Positions 44,536 to 56,402 of a DNA stretch of 64,000 bases are shown here, piece after piece; within the stretch, counting starts at the first letter, position 1; every line of letters begins with the position of its first letter. Origin of the DNA: Acinetobacter guillouiae CIP 63.46. Its GTDB lineage: Bacteria > Pseudomonadota > Gammaproteobacteria > Pseudomonadales > Moraxellaceae. The position numbers were made by a program, and so were the translations under genes. The DNA lies in assembly GCF_000368145.1 (NCBI RefSeq), contig NZ_KB849283.1, positions 2,134,324 to 2,198,323 on the forward strand, in the 5' to 3' direction. The notes beneath the pieces are model-generated. The model had not been told where the DNA came from. It saw only the letters and a program-made list of their open reading frames with translations, and made no database searches.

Positions 44536-45366
44536 TTATTTAATGCTGTCACTTAATTCTTGAGCCAGTTCCTGACTACGCTTCTGCGCAGCAGCTAAAG
44601 CTGTCTGAATATTTTGAGAAATTTGAGCACGATCAAATACTTCTAAAGCAGCTTGTGTAGTGCCGTTTGGAGAAGTCACATTTTTACGCAATTCTGATGG
44701 CGCATTTGAGCTGGTAATTGCCATTTGTGCTGCACCAAGTGCTGTCTGTAAAGTTAAAGCCGTCGCAACCTTCTCATCTAAACCCATATTTTTTCCAGCA
44801 CGAATCATGCTTTCCATCATATAGAAGAAATATGCAGGACCAGAACCAGAAACAGCAGTCACAGCATCAATCTGTGCTTCAGAACTCACCCAAAGCGTTA
44901 AACCTGTCGCAGCAAGTACTTGTGTTGCCAATTCGCGGTCTTTAGCACTGATCTCTGGTTTCGCAAACATACCATGTGCACCAGTTTGAACCAAAGCAGG
45001 GGTATTCGGCATAACACGAACAACACGCTCACTGCCGGTTAAGTCTGAAATCGTTTTAATTTCAGCACCAGCAACGATCGAGATCAATAATTTATCTTCG
45101 AGTAAACCTTTTAATGGTTTAAGTACCCCACCCAAAACTTGAGGTTTTACAGCAAAAACAACAATATCGGCATTTTTAATTGCTGCGATATTATCATCAG
45201 TCACATGAACATCTTTTTCTTGTAGCAATTGTCGAATGTTTTCAAAGGGGTCAGAAACTGTAATACGTGTTGCAGGTAATCCACGACTCAACAAGCCACC
45301 GATTAGGGCTTGTGCCATATTCCCACCACCAATGAAAGTAATATTACAATTTAACGCTGCACTCAT
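44536..45366 (-). CDS. proC: Pyrroline-5-carboxylate reductase
   Basis: 276 residues. N-terminal NAD(P)H site ITFIGGGNMAQALIGGLL, AVKPQVLGGVL, RVMPNTPALV and the C-terminal signature (AAGL-type stretch AVSGSGPAYFFYMMES, NVTSPNGTTQAALEVF). Makes proline from pyrroline-5-carboxylate. The start overlaps the tilS stop (ATGA), and yggT follows. Confidence 0.95.
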   Translation of the reverse strand: MSAALNCNITFIGGGNMAQALIGGLLSRGLPATRITVSDPFENIRQLLQEKDVHVTDDNIAAIKNADIVVFAVKPQVLGGVLKPLKGLLEDKLLISIVAGAEIKTISDLTGSERVVRVMPNTPALVQTGAHGMFAKPEISAKDRELATQVLAATGLTLWVSSEAQIDAVTAVSGSGPAYFFYMMESMIRAGKNMGLDEKVATALTLQTALGAAQMAITSSNAPSELRKNVTSPNGTTQAALEVFDRAQISQNIQTALAAAQKRSQELAQELSDSIK

Positions 45367-46742
45367 GAATCACGCTCGACCTTAGTTTTTAACTCAGAGA
45401 TTAAATTTGGTTGCCATCCACCCACTTCACAATATTCAGATTGCGCCAACCAAAAACCATTTGGTGTAAACACCCCAAGCATAACATTATCTACACTTAA
45501 TATTTGAATTGTATGACGCATCCAAGGAAAAATATGTGCTTCTTGAATGGCTTTTTTTAAGGGCCAAGCACCTACTCTGCCATAAAGGTGAATTTTTTCA
45601 CCACCCAAACGTGGCTTTAATGTTAGCTTATGATTGAATAATGCAAAAGCCAGGCCCATTTTAGAGCTTTCGATCTGAAACACACCAGATGTGAATTGTA
45701 GTTGTTGATGAAGCTGAAATTGAACTTCTTGTTCTTGAGGCAATTGTTTAGATTTTGATGCTAAATATTGGTTTTGTTCAATTCGATACAACTGATTTTG
45801 ATAACGTAAATAATAAAAATGATTCCAATGTAAAGCAGCTTGCGCATCTGTTTTAGACTCAATTACTTCATCTTGTAGCCTTTGCACCATGTCCAAGGCT
45901 GGGCGATATATCCCCTCACCTTTCATCCATACCGATAGAAGTTGCCGCTGTCTAGCAGGGGAAAGTGATGCCAATTTGGCTAAATCCAATTGTGTAGGAT
46001 GACCACAGAACTTTAAATCTTGTTGTACCACCTCATTGAGAATTTCATCAGCATCTTGCATTAAATAGCTGGTACGTGCCAATGCTTGCTGCATTTTAGG
46101 ATAACGGCTTTGCAAAATATGCCAAAGTTCATGTCTACACCATGCACGGTCATAATGTGTATCTAAATTGGAAGGATCGTCCACATAATCGATTTGCAGT
46201 TGCTCAACCCATTGGCAAATCTGCTCACGGGAAGTATCGAGTAAAGGTCGCCAAATCAGCAATTGATCGCGCTGATCGATGGATTGCATCGCAGATAGAC
46301 CTGTAACCCCAGCACCTGACAACAAACGCAACATTAACGTTTCAGCCTGATCTTGCTGATGATGTGCAAGAACCAATACCTCATTTTCATCGATATGCTG
46401 TAAATAGGCTTGATAACGCGCTTGACGTGCTTGATTCTCAAGATTGCCTTGAGTGACTTGAACCGACTGAAGAATATAAGGAATATTCAGCGCCGTGCAT
46501 TGTTGAGCAACAAAATCAGCCCACACATCACTGACTTTTTGCAGGTGATGATTAACATAAATTGCACGAATTTGCTTGGGGAAAAGTTGTGCCATCAGAT
46601 GTAGCAACAGCATGGAATCCATACCACCACTACATCCGATTAAGAAACGGGTATTTTCAGGAAATTGAGAATACTGTTTTAAGAAGCAAGACCTAAATTG
46701 TCGCTGCCAAACTTCATTAAACGTTGATAACGTGCTTCGCAT
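45363..46742 (-). CDS. tilS: tRNA(Ile)-lysidine synthetase TilS
   Basis: 459 residues. PP-loop [18 protein letters not shown] near residue 35, followed by VNHHLQKVS and [22 protein letters not shown], and the C-terminal TilS domain ([34 protein letters not shown]). It converts C34 of the AUA-decoding tRNA-Ile to lysidine, an essential step. The annotated start lies 64 nt inside accA. A later start would shorten the N-terminus ahead of the PP-loop ([16 protein letters not shown]), which is also seen in relatives, so the overlap is probably real. Confidence 0.92.
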   Translation of the reverse strand: MRSTLSTFNEVWQRQFRSCFLKQYSQFPENTRFLIGCSGGMDSMLLLHLMAQLFPKQIRAIYVNHHLQKVSDVWADFVAQQCTALNIPYILQSVQVTQGNLENQARQARYQAYLQHIDENEVLVLAHHQQDQAETLMLRLLSGAGVTGLSAMQSIDQRDQLLIWRPLLDTSREQICQWVEQLQIDYVDDPSNLDTHYDRAWCRHELWHILQSRYPKMQQALARTSYLMQDADEILNEVVQQDLKFCGHPTQLDLAKLASLSPARQRQLLSVWMKGEGIYRPALDMVQRLQDEVIESKTDAQAALHWNHFYYLRYQNQLYRIEQNQYLASKSKQLPQEQEVQFQLHQQLQFTSGVFQIESSKMGLAFALFNHKLTLKPRLGGEKIHLYGRVGAWPLKKAIQEAHIFPWMRHTIQILSVDNVMLGVFTPNGFWLAQSEYCEVGGWQPNLISELKTKVERDS

Positions 46743-47503
46743 CGTTCTTCCGCAGTCATTGGCTGTAATTCATCAAGCGCTTGTTTTAACACATCCTTGA
46801 GTTTTTCCATAACCTCAAAAGGATGTAAATGAGCACCCTCACCTTCATCAACCACATATTCAACAATACCAATTTCTTTGAGCTTGTCGGCAGTTAATGC
46901 AAGTGCTTCACTGGCTTGCTCTGCTTTATCTGCAGTTTTCCAGAGAATAGAAGCACAACCTTCAGGTGAAATCACAGAGTAAATACTGTGTGACAGCATA
47001 ATAACGCGATCAGCAACACCGATGCCCAACGCACCACCAGAACCACCTTCACCTAAAACTGTTGCAATGACTGGCACTCTAAGGCTTGAAAGTTGCGCCA
47101 AGCTGGTTGCAATTGCTTCTGCTTGACCACGCTCTTCAGCACCAATACCCGGGTATGCTCCCATGGTATCAACAAAGGTAAACACTGGAAGATTAAAGCG
47201 TTCCGCCATATCGAGTAAGCGTTGAGACTTTCTGTATCCTTCAGGATTACACATCCCAAAGTTATGCTGTAATTTTTCACGCGTACTACGACCACGGTGT
47301 TGGCCCACAACCATTACTGGCTGACCGTTAAAACGGGCCAATCCACCCACCATCGCACCATCATCACCGTATAGACGATCACCATGCAAGGTATCAAATT
47401 CAGTAAAGATTTCGCCTACGTAATCCAAAAATTGCGGACGCTCAGGGTGACGTGCAATTTGAACCGTTTTCCAAGCTTGAGATTGAGCAGCTTTATTTTT
47501 CAT
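46679..47503 (-). CDS. accA: Acetyl-CoA carboxylase carboxyltransferase subunit alpha
   Basis: 274 residues, shorter than E. coli AccA (319) because the N-terminal helical part is reduced. Conserved AccA stretches: [65 protein letters not shown] and [12 protein letters not shown]. With AccD it transfers carboxyl from biotin to acetyl-CoA in fatty acid synthesis. First gene of the accA-tilS-proC-yggT series. Confidence 0.95.
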   Translation of the reverse strand: MKNKAAQSQAWKTVQIARHPERPQFLDYVGEIFTEFDTLHGDRLYGDDGAMVGGLARFNGQPVMVVGQHRGRSTREKLQHNFGMCNPEGYRKSQRLLDMAERFNLPVFTFVDTMGAYPGIGAEERGQAEAIATSLAQLSSLRVPVIATVLGEGGSGGALGIGVADRVIMLSHSIYSVISPEGCASILWKTADKAEQASEALALTADKLKEIGIVEYVVDEGEGAHLHPFEVMEKLKDVLKQALDELQPMTAEERCEARYQRLMKFGSDNLGLAS

Positions 47504-47605
47504 AAGTCGAGTATTATCCCTAATTCACCGATGGATTACGCATCGGAAGTTTAGGTTTAAGTGATATGAAATGATTGATCATTCCATCATCACCAAACCT
47601 TTAAG

Positions 47606-49126
47606 TTAATCGATAAACTGTTCCGACTGAATATTCAATTCAATGTCCCAATGCTTAAATTGCACTTGCTCATCATGCAAATCTGCAACCAGCAATGGCC
47701 ATTGTTTGGCATCACCAGAAACGCTGAGTTGCCATTGTTGCTCATTCTCTATCGTCAATTCAATGGCAGGAAGCATCTCATCGCTACGACTATGATTCAG
47801 TAAAACTGCAAGACGAAGCAACAAACACAAGTACACAAGCTTGTTGCCGCCCACTTTTAACACGTCTAGTTTGGCATCTACGCGTAATTTACGACGATGA
47901 TGAGCGACCAAATGTGACAAATGATTTTGATCAATTTGCGAAAAACCAGGGATGTCTGAATGTTGTAATAAGTAAGCACTATGCTTTTGATAACCACTAT
48001 GGCTAATAGCTAAACCAATCTCATGTAAATAAGCAGCTCGACGCAACAGATCGCTATCATCACTGTTTAAGTTGAGTGTATTGGCCACAGCATTAAACAA
48101 ATGTTGTGCTGTTTCAACCACGCGCTCAGCCTGTTTTGCATCTGCGCCATAGCGTCCCATCATCGCCTGTACACTACGATCGCGAATATCTTCATGTTGG
48201 AAACGGCCGAGCAAGTCATACATTACACCTTCACGTAATGCCCCATCTGAATACACCAATTTATCAATATTCAAGACTTCAAACACAGCATAAAGGATCG
48301 CTAAACCCGCAGGTAATACTGCTCGGCGATCTTCTTTTAAACCATCAAATTCCATATCTGAAATATTTTTAAATTTCAGTAATTTGTCTTTTAATTTTTC
48401 TAAACCTTCACGAGTCAGATTCTCTTGCTCATCACTCCAGCCCATATTGACCGCAATTTGGCGACACGCTTTGATGGTTCCACTAGAACCCACCACAGTA
48501 TCCCAGCCCGCAGCTTTATAGGTATTTGCAATCGAAGATAATTCTTTACGTGCCGCAACTACAGCTTTATCAAAAGCTTTGTTGTTAATATCACCATCAG
48601 CAAAATAGGCTTTAGTAAAGGCAACACAGCCCATTTGTAAAGATTCGGTATGAATCGGCTCGAACTCTTCACCAATAATCAGTTCAGTAGATCCACCACC
48701 AATATCAATTACCAGACGACGACCACTATTGGCCATGGTATGGGAAACACCCAAGTAAATGAGTCGGGCTTCTTCTCGTCCCGCAATAATTTCAATGGGT
48801 TTTGGCAAGATCTCCGCTGCTTTTTGAATAAATTCATGCCCATTTTTCGCTTGACGCAGCGCATTTGTCGCTACAATTCTGAGTCGAGTCGGCTGTACTG
48901 AACTTAAACGCCCAACAAAACGCGCTAAGCAAGCCAAGCCTCGTTGCTGTGCAGCTTCAGTTAAGTTTTTATTTTCATCTAATCCAGCTGCAAGCTGAAC
49001 CTTTTCTGACATAGAAGCAACTTTCTTAACTTCACCATGATCCACACGAGCAATTGCCAAATGGAAACTATTTGACCCCATATCAATCGCAGCAAGTAAT
49101 TCTTCATCAATCAAAAAATCAGACAT
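47606..49126 (-). CDS. ppx: Exopolyphosphatase (Ppx/GppA family)
   Basis: 506 residues. ASKHA phosphatase core: AAIDMGSNSFHLAIARV, ATNALRQAKN, DIGGGSTELIIG and VGSSGTIKACRQI. A C-terminal HD-like helical domain follows (YLHEIGLAISHSGYQKH, LSHLVAHHRRK). Length and domains match Ppx better than the shorter GppA forms, though pppGpp hydrolysis is possible. It degrades polyphosphate from chain ends. Divergent from trxA. Confidence 0.9.
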   Translation of the reverse strand: MSDFLIDEELLAAIDMGSNSFHLAIARVDHGEVKKVASMSEKVQLAAGLDENKNLTEAAQQRGLACLARFVGRLSSVQPTRLRIVATNALRQAKNGHEFIQKAAEILPKPIEIIAGREEARLIYLGVSHTMANSGRRLVIDIGGGSTELIIGEEFEPIHTESLQMGCVAFTKAYFADGDINNKAFDKAVVAARKELSSIANTYKAAGWDTVVGSSGTIKACRQIAVNMGWSDEQENLTREGLEKLKDKLLKFKNISDMEFDGLKEDRRAVLPAGLAILYAVFEVLNIDKLVYSDGALREGVMYDLLGRFQHEDIRDRSVQAMMGRYGADAKQAERVVETAQHLFNAVANTLNLNSDDSDLLRRAAYLHEIGLAISHSGYQKHSAYLLQHSDIPGFSQIDQNHLSHLVAHHRRKLRVDAKLDVLKVGGNKLVYLCLLLRLAVLLNHSRSDEMLPAIELTIENEQQWQLSVSGDAKQWPLLVADLHDEQVQFKHWDIELNIQSEQFID

Positions 49127-49418
49127 TATTTATACAAACTCATACTGAATTGCTGCTTAGATTAATTCACATACACGCTTTTTAAAAGCCATTTATTTAG
49201 ACAATTTGATGAGTCATTATTTTTTCAGCATATATGACAATTATGTGACAGTTTCACTGGTTTTTCTAAAGATCCGATTGTAAATATCGTGAGCTTCAAT
49301 TGGACAAACTCACAAATTAGAATGAAAATTTAAGTATCCCCCTACATTGTTAAAGATGACTATGTAATACTTATATCCATAGATAGATTCATCTTTAAAA
49401 TATTTTGGAGCAAAATCC

Positions 49419-49745
49419 ATGTCTGGCAATATCGTAAATACCACTGATGACAACTTTGATGCAGATGTACTTCAATCTGATATCCCTGTAATCGTAGATT
49501 TCTGGGCAGGCTGGTGTGCACCGTGTAAAGCGATTGCACCAGTACTTGAAGTACTTTCAACTGAATTTGAAGGTAAAGTTAAAATCGTTAAAGTTGATGT
49601 AACTGCATGTGAAGCAACTGCGGTCAACTACAACATTCGTAACATTCCAGCATTATTGATGTTTAAAAACGGTGAAGTTGTTGCCCAACAAATTGGTGCA
49701 GTGCCAAAATCTAAACTAACTGCATTCATTGAAGAAAATATTTAA
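49419..49745 (+). CDS. trxA: Thioredoxin with a WCAPC active site
   Basis: 108 residues, a single thioredoxin fold. DFWAGWCAPCKAIAP (Cys33, Cys36) is the active site, with Ala in place of the usual Gly of WCGPC. NIRNIPALLMFKNGE supplies the cis-proline loop, and the buried Asp is in VDFWAG. It reduces disulfides in the cytoplasm. The upstream AATATTTTGGAG ribosome site is strong. A terminator separates it from rho, whose leader follows. Confidence 0.94.
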   Translation: MSGNIVNTTDDNFDADVLQSDIPVIVDFWAGWCAPCKAIAPVLEVLSTEFEGKVKIVKVDVTACEATAVNYNIRNIPALLMFKNGEVVAQQIGAVPKSKLTAFIEENI

Positions 49746-49789
49746 TTTGCTGAATTTATAGATTATTTGTATAAATCTAGGAAAATGAG

Positions 49790-49821
49790 AAATACGCTTG
49801 ATTTTCTAGCGTATTTTTTTT
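49790..49821 (+). terminator. Terminator of trxA
   Basis: AAATACGCT, 9-nt loop, AGCGTATTT and a run of T residues. Confidence 0.9.
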
Positions 49822-50089
49822 CGACTATAATTTGACAAACTTGTTGATCTAACTTATATTCCATGCTCAAGGAACATTAGGATTCTCTTCCTGTTTCTTA
49901 AAGGACAACACATAAGATCGCCGTTCGGCAACAGAAATTGTTTTACATATTTCTCCTCGAAAGAACTACATAGATTCTGAGTTTGTTTTTGTGTCTATAC
50001 AATTTCAACTCACCTATTACACTGCTGGCGACTTTTGCTTCTTTTCTCTTTATCTGTGTTCCACACATCCTTATTCAATCTGACCATTT
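49822..50089 (+). promoter_or_regulatory. Long pyrimidine-rich leader of rho
   Basis: About 268 nt without a frame. The last 100 nt are C- and T-rich and poor in G (for example CTTCTTTTCTCTTTATCTG), the kind of unstructured RNA that Rho binds, and the rho ATG lacks a recognisable Shine-Dalgarno sequence (GACCATTT before it). Autoregulation of rho through premature termination in its leader is established in enterics; a similar mechanism here is inferred. Confidence 0.45.
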
Positions 50090-51358
50090 ATGAATTTAAC
50101 TGAACTCAAGAAAAAACCGATCGGCGAACTCATTAAAATTGCTGAGTTTATGGGCCTTGAAGGAATGGCTCGTAACCGTAAGCAAGACATCATTTTTGCC
50201 ATCCTCAAACGCCATGCAATGAATGGCGAAGAAATTTTTGGTGATGGTGTTCTTGAAATTTTGTCTGATGGTTTCGGCTTTTTACGCTCCGCTGCAGGTT
50301 CTTATCTTGCAGGTCCGGATGATATCTATGTTAGTCCTTCACAAATTCGTCGTTTTAATCTACGAACTGGTGATACGATTACAGGTACGATTCGCCCACC
50401 TAAAGAAGGTGAACGTTACTTTGCATTATTAAAAGTTAATCAAATTAACTATGACACCCCTGAAAACTCACGCAATAAAATTTTATTTGAAAACCTCACA
50501 CCACTTTTCCCAACTGAGCAATTGGTTATGGAACTGGGTAATGGTTCTTCTGAAGATTTGACAGCGCGTGTCGTGGACTTGGTTGCACCCATCGGTAAAG
50601 GTCAACGTTCAATTATCGTAGCACCGCCAAAAGCGGGTAAAACGATGTTATTACAGAACATTGCCCAATCTATTGTGCGTAACAATCCTGAATGTTTCTT
50701 GATTGTTCTTCTGATCGACGAGCGTCCTGAAGAAGTGACAGAAATGGAACGTACTGTGCGTGGTGAAGTTGTTGCATCAACCTTTGATGAATCTCCAGCT
50801 CGCCATGTCCAAGTTGCTGAAATGGTGATTGAAAAAGCCAAACGTCTGGTAGAGCACAAAAAAGATGTTGTGATCTTACTTGACTCAATCACGCGTTTAG
50901 CCCGTGCTTATAACACTGTTGTTCCTTCATCTGGCAAGGTACTTACTGGTGGTGTTGATGCACATGCCTTAGAACGCCCTAAACGTTTCTTTGGTGCTGC
51001 ACGTAATATTGAAGAAGGCGGTTCTCTCACCATTATTTCTACTGCATTGATTGAAACAGGCAGTAAAATGGATGAAGTGATCTACGAAGAATTCAAAGGT
51101 ACAGGTAACCAAGAAATCATCCTTGATCGCCGTATTGCTGAAAAACGCGTCTTCCCAGCAATGAATATCAAAAAATCAGGCACGCGTCGTGAAGAGCGTC
51201 TCATGAGCGAAGAAAACCTACGTAAAGTATGGATTCTTCGTAAACTTCTTCATCCTATGGATGAATTAGTGGCGATGGAATTCTTGTTGGATCGCATGAA
51301 AGAAACCAAAACCAATGATGATTTCTTTGATCAAATGAAGCGCAAAGCTGCTAACTAA
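50090..51358 (+). CDS. rho: Transcription termination factor Rho
   Basis: 422 residues. The N-terminal helical and RNA-binding cold-shock domain ([46 protein letters not shown]) is followed by the hexameric helicase: Walker [13 protein letters not shown], Walker [14 protein letters not shown], the Q-loop [12 protein letters not shown] and the R-loop KFKGTGN-like [11 protein letters not shown]. It terminates untranslated transcripts. No insertion between the domains. Single gene with its own leader and terminator. Confidence 0.97.
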   Translation: MNLTELKKKPIGELIKIAEFMGLEGMARNRKQDIIFAILKRHAMNGEEIFGDGVLEILSDGFGFLRSAAGSYLAGPDDIYVSPSQIRRFNLRTGDTITGTIRPPKEGERYFALLKVNQINYDTPENSRNKILFENLTPLFPTEQLVMELGNGSSEDLTARVVDLVAPIGKGQRSIIVAPPKAGKTMLLQNIAQSIVRNNPECFLIVLLIDERPEEVTEMERTVRGEVVASTFDESPARHVQVAEMVIEKAKRLVEHKKDVVILLDSITRLARAYNTVVPSSGKVLTGGVDAHALERPKRFFGAARNIEEGGSLTIISTALIETGSKMDEVIYEEFKGTGNQEIILDRRIAEKRVFPAMNIKKSGTRREERLMSEENLRKVWILRKLLHPMDELVAMEFLLDRMKETKTNDDFFDQMKRKAAN

Positions 51359-51371
51359 TTCAATAAATACT

Positions 51372-51403
51372 TAAAAAGGCTACTCTTAAGAGTAGCCTTT
51401 TTA
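51372..51403 (+). terminator. Terminator of rho
   Basis: AAAAAGGCTACTC, loop TTAA, GAGTAGCCTTTTT; perfect 13-bp stem. Confidence 0.92.
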
Positions 51404-51739
51404 TTTGGTTGACATTATTTACATAAATATACAATCATCGAGTTTCAACGTTACACGATATTGCAAATATTTGAATATAAAAATTATTCATTAAGATTTT
51501 TTATATTTATTAATAACTTATTTATCAATAAACCAATCTAAAAACGCAACTTGATTGTAAAATACTGTTAAAAAAACATCATTTTTTCATCAATTTGGTC
51601 AGTTTTTTTAAGATAAACAGTAGCAATTCAAAATGCGCAGTGATAGCATATTCGCATACCAGTTAGACTGCTCATGCAAAAAGCAAAAAACAGGCTAACT
51701 TGGGTTTTTTGTCTCTATTAAATTTATGAGAGTGATGCC
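51404..51739 (+). promoter_or_regulatory. Upstream region of the Ala-rich lipoprotein gene with a hairpin
   Basis: 336 bp without a gene. CAAAAAAC and GTTTTTTG (51684-51711) form an 8-bp stem with a 12-nt loop about 28 nt before the ATG, resembling a leader hairpin or weak terminator. The rest is AT-rich and should hold the promoter. Confidence 0.4.
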
Positions 51740-52000
51740 ATGTTATTCAAAAAAATCGCTATTGCTGCTGCAGTTGCTACTACTTTAGCTTTCGTTGGTT
51801 GTGCTAAAAAAACTGAAGAAGCTGCTGCTGATGCAAACACTGCTGCTTCTCAAGCTGTAGAAGCTGCTTCTGAAGCTACTGCTGCTGTTGACGCTGCTGC
51901 TGCATCTGCTACTGATGCTGCTGCTGATGCTACTGCTGCTGCATCTGATGCTACTGCTGCTGCTGCAGACGCTTCTGCTGCTGCTTCAGCTGCTCAATAA
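51740..52000 (+). CDS. Alanine-rich Lpp/OprI-like outer membrane lipoprotein
   Basis: 86 residues. Lipoprotein signal (MLFKKIAIAAAVATTLAFVGC) then about 65 residues that are more than half Ala, in heptad-like spacing with Asp/Thr/Ser (DATAAASDATAAAADAS). This suggests a coiled-coil trimer like Lpp or OprI. Unlike Lpp, it ends in AAQ without a C-terminal Lys, so covalent linkage to peptidoglycan is unlikely. GCT/GCTGAT codons are used so uniformly that the gene looks like a DNA repeat, but the frame is kept throughout. A strong terminator follows. Confidence 0.85.
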   Translation: MLFKKIAIAAAVATTLAFVGCAKKTEEAAADANTAASQAVEAASEATAAVDAAAASATDAAADATAAASDATAAAADASAAASAAQ

Positions 52001-52023
52001 TAATCGCTTAGATTATTATCAAG

Positions 52024-52054
52024 AAAAGAGAACCTTTTAGGTTCTCTTTTTTTT
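52024..52054 (+). terminator. Terminator of the Ala-rich lipoprotein gene
   Basis: AAAGAGAACC, loop TTTTA, GGTTCTCTTT and a run of T. Confidence 0.9.
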
Positions 52055-52399
52055 GGTTTCTTTTTACCTTAAAGTTTAAATCATCATAAATAAGCTGTAT
52101 CGCCCTTCACTACAGCCCCTTTGATCTAATAAGCACAAAACCACACCACTATATTCTACTTTGGTTATTGCCCTTTAAAATTGCAAGCGTATTCAGATCA
52201 TCTTAACCAACACTAGAATATTTTACTTATTTGCATTTTTATAAAGATACTTAGAATTTTCTTAAAATAAATTTATCCCACATAAGTGGAATGGTATTTA
52301 TTTTTTGCAATAAAAAACCCCAAGCACATTACCCAGGGTTTTTATCTTACAAAACTTTTAGATTACAGAGCTTTCATCTTACGACACACAAATTGCCGA
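52055..52399. other. Intergenic region between convergent units
   Basis: 345 bp, AT-rich, no credible frame. It contains the minus-strand terminator of ihfA; nothing else identified. Confidence 0.5.
52312..52343 (-). terminator. Probable terminator of pheST-ihfA
   Basis: On the minus strand AAAAACCC and GGGTTTTTT flank a 15-nt centre and end in a T-run, 60-90 nt after the ihfA stop. Confidence 0.6.
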
Positions 52400-52696
52400 T
52401 TAATCTTCTTGTTCTGTACCCACACGTTGTCTAAATTTTTGACCTGCACGGAAAGTTACAACTCGACGTGCTGAGATTGGAATCTCTTCTCCAGTTTTAG
52501 GATTTCGACCTGGACGTTGACGCTTGTCACGTAGTTCAAAATTTCCGAAACCTGAAAGTTTGACTTGCTCGCCAGCAATTAATGCTTGGCTAATCTCGTC
52601 AAAGAACAACTCGACCATTTGTTTTGCTTCACGACGGTTTAAACTCGTAAGCTCACTTAAATGATCAGCCATTTCTGCTTTTGTTAATGCTGTCAT
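52400..52696 (-). CDS. ihfA: Integration host factor subunit alpha
   Basis: 98 residues. [13 protein letters not shown] at the N-terminus, [26 protein letters not shown] with the intercalating Pro in RNPKTG, and ITARR-like [14 protein letters not shown]: the DNABII fold of IHF-alpha. With IhfB it bends DNA sharply. The start overlaps the pheT stop (ATGA), the usual pheT-ihfA coupling. Confidence 0.95.
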   Translation of the reverse strand: MTALTKAEMADHLSELTSLNRREAKQMVELFFDEISQALIAGEQVKLSGFGNFELRDKRQRPGRNPKTGEEIPISARRVVTFRAGQKFRQRVGTEQED

Positions 52697-55074
52697 GAGG
52701 CCCTCAATGTCGCTTGATAAGTGTCTTCTAACACTTGAATAATATGATCCATACCGGATTTAATCTCAGCATCTTCGAGTGTACGTGATGGATGTTGCCA
52801 TAACAATGCAAATGCCAAAGAGCGCTTACCTTGTTCAACACCTTGCCCTGTATACACATCAAATAACCAAGTAGAGTCTAAAAGCTCTCCACCCGTTTTT
52901 TCGATAAGTTGCTGAATTTCACTAACATTAATCTTATCACTAATTACAAGCGCAATATCACGTCTAACCGATGGAAATCGTGATAATTCTGTAAAATTAG
53001 ATACATAAGTTTGCAAAACAGCCGATTGGTCGAGCTCTGCGATCCAAGTTGTGCTCAAATCCAGTGCATTTTCCAAAGATGGATGTAGACGACCTAAATA
53101 ACCTACTGATTTCCCATCCACAAGAATTTCCGCAGACTGACCTGGATGTAACCATTCACGATCAGAACGAACATATTCAACGTGAACACGTCCAGCTGCT
53201 AAAATTTCTTCGACCTCGCCTTTGAGATCAAAGAAATCCATAACTTGAGCTTTTCCATGCCAAGATTCAATTTGTTTTGATCCTACAGCAATCATAGCCA
53301 AAGTTGGAATCTGTTTCAAATCTTCTATACTTTTCGCGTTTTGATAATCAAAACGTAGCCCTAGCTCAAAGAAACGCACACGACTTTGTTGACGATTGAT
53401 ATTGTACTGAACACACGGAATTAAGCTTGAAAGTAAAGTTGAACGCATGACCGCCAAATCACTTGAAATCGGATTTGCAAGCGCCAATGGATTTACTTGT
53501 GAATTCAATTGTTTTTCAAGTTTTAAATCTGCAAAACTAAAACTAATCGCCTCTTGATAACCCAGTGTTACTAAAGTTTGACGTAACTGAGTCAGTTCAA
53601 ATTGATCCTGATGTTTAGCAAGTTTTACATCAATCACTGGCAGACTAATTTGAATATTGTCATAACCATGTATACGCGCAACTTCTTCAATTAAATCTTG
53701 ATAAATTGCCATATCGTAACGATGTGATGGTGGTACAACAGTCCATTCACCTTCAGCTTTTACAGTCACATCACAACCTAAACGTTGCAGCGCATTTGTA
53801 ATAAATGCAGTAGGAACTTGATAACCCAGCAATTGATCCACTTGCGCTTGATTCAACTCAATTGCTTCACGCTTAGGCAATAATTCAGTTTTTTCAGATA
53901 CGGTAATTGGACCGAAATCACCACCTGCAAGGGTTTGAATCAATTCTGAAGCGCGTTGCATTGCGATCATAGGCAATTCAAAGTCCACACCACGTTCATA
54001 GCGTTGTGACGCATCTGTATGCAAACCATAACGGCGTGCGCGGCCTGCGATATGTAATGGTGCAAAGAATGCAGATTCAAGGAAAATTTCAGTGGTCTCA
54101 TCTGTTACAGATGAGGATAAGCCCCCCATGATACCTGCGATCGCCAATGCTTTTACATCATCTGCAATCACCATAACATCTTCGGTCAATTCAATTTCTT
54201 GTTCATTTAACAAAACAAGCTTTTCATTTGCACTTGCCTGACGCACATGCACTGAACCTTGAACCTGACCACCATCAAACGCATGCAACGGTTGACCAAT
54301 CTCCATAAGCACATAGTTGGTAATATCAACAAGAATACTGTGTTGACGAATACCTGAACGTGCTAAAGCTTGCTCCATCCACGCTGGCGTAGCTGCTTTG
54401 GTATTTACATTTTTAATCACACGGCCTAAGTAACGAGGGCAACCATCCGTTGTCACAACGACTTGCTTCTGATCAACAATCGTAGCCGCAACCTCTTGAA
54501 TTTCAGGTGCTGTTACAGGCAATTGGTTAATTACCCCAATTTCACGTGCCACCCCACGAATACTGAAACAGTCACCGCGGTTTGGCGTGATGCTGATATC
54601 AATCACATGATCATCAAGATTTAAATATTCTCGAATATTTGTGCCTACAGGAGCATCTGCAGGAAGTTCTAACAGACCATCAATTTTATCTTCAAGGTCA
54701 ATTTCTGAAGCACCACACAGCATTCCTTGTGATTCAACACCACGAAGTTTGCCTTTTTTAATTTTAAAATCACCCGGGAGCACTGCACCAATGGTTGCAA
54801 CTGGTGCTTTCATCCCAACACGTACATTTGGCGCACCACATACGATTTGCAAAGGTTCACCCGAACCAATATTCACTGTGGTGACACGTAAACGATCTGC
54901 ATCAGGATGCTGTACAACAGTTAAAACTTCACCAATCACCACACCTGTAAATGGTTTAGCTGCAGGAACCAGTTCATCAACCTCAAGTCCCAACATGGTC
55001 AGTTGATCAGACAATGTATCGCTATCAATTGCAGGGTTGACCCATGTGCGAAGCCAATTTTCGCTAATTTTCAT
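52693..55074 (-). CDS. pheT: Phenylalanine-tRNA ligase beta subunit
   Basis: 793 residues. EMAP-like tRNA-binding domain ([20 protein letters not shown]), B3/B4 editing region ([26 protein letters not shown]), B5 ([12 protein letters not shown]-like [15 protein letters not shown]) and the C-terminal anticodon-binding domain ([12 protein letters not shown]). It forms the alpha2-beta2 enzyme with PheS. Separated from pheS by 130 nt that contain a palindromic repeat. Confidence 0.96.
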   Translation of the reverse strand: MKISENWLRTWVNPAIDSDTLSDQLTMLGLEVDELVPAAKPFTGVVIGEVLTVVQHPDADRLRVTTVNIGSGEPLQIVCGAPNVRVGMKAPVATIGAVLPGDFKIKKGKLRGVESQGMLCGASEIDLEDKIDGLLELPADAPVGTNIREYLNLDDHVIDISITPNRGDCFSIRGVAREIGVINQLPVTAPEIQEVAATIVDQKQVVVTTDGCPRYLGRVIKNVNTKAATPAWMEQALARSGIRQHSILVDITNYVLMEIGQPLHAFDGGQVQGSVHVRQASANEKLVLLNEQEIELTEDVMVIADDVKALAIAGIMGGLSSSVTDETTEIFLESAFFAPLHIAGRARRYGLHTDASQRYERGVDFELPMIAMQRASELIQTLAGGDFGPITVSEKTELLPKREAIELNQAQVDQLLGYQVPTAFITNALQRLGCDVTVKAEGEWTVVPPSHRYDMAIYQDLIEEVARIHGYDNIQISLPVIDVKLAKHQDQFELTQLRQTLVTLGYQEAISFSFADLKLEKQLNSQVNPLALANPISSDLAVMRSTLLSSLIPCVQYNINRQQSRVRFFELGLRFDYQNAKSIEDLKQIPTLAMIAVGSKQIESWHGKAQVMDFFDLKGEVEEILAAGRVHVEYVRSDREWLHPGQSAEILVDGKSVGYLGRLHPSLENALDLSTTWIAELDQSAVLQTYVSNFTELSRFPSVRRDIALVISDKINVSEIQQLIEKTGGELLDSTWLFDVYTGQGVEQGKRSLAFALLWQHPSRTLEDAEIKSGMDHIIQVLEDTYQATLRAS

Positions 55075-55105
55075 TTCTAAAACCTATATTCAATATCAAT
55101 GAATT

Positions 55106-55194
55106 CCTCTCTGACTCCCCTTTAAAAAGAGGCAGAACCCTTCGTCTCATTATCTTGGACATCCCCTCTCCTTTTAGGAGAGGTCAGGGAGAGG
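55106..55194. repeat. About 90-bp imperfect palindrome between pheS and pheT
   Basis: Begins CCTCTCTGACTCCCC and ends GGTCAGGGAGAGG, which pair imperfectly with each other; an inner hairpin CCTCTCC-TTTT-GGAGAGG lies at the right end. It sits inside a gene pair normally only a few bases apart. It resembles repeats at 318-353 and 43815-43845 and is likely a small mobile palindromic element. Confidence 0.6.
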
Positions 55195-55204
55195 TATAAA
55201 TTTG

Positions 55205-56206
<1,002 letters not shown>

Positions 56207-56402
56207 TTAGAAAAATAATATAACTCTATATTCTAACAGTTTTTATGCAGTTGAATGAAGTTTCCGCTTTACAAAAAATACGATTAGTCACAACTTATTC
56301 TAAATAATTTGTATATTTCCCTGTTTGATTCCTGTTGAAATGCTAGAACTTTGATTTATAAAAAGTATAAAATGGATTTAATGTCGCTGAGATCTATAAA
56401 AA

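Noticed and set aside
51830-51995. GCT-rich repetitive stretch as a possible tandem repeat or CRISPR-like array
   Set aside because: The periodicity comes from alanine codons in an intact lipoprotein frame with signal peptide; no spacers or fixed unit length.
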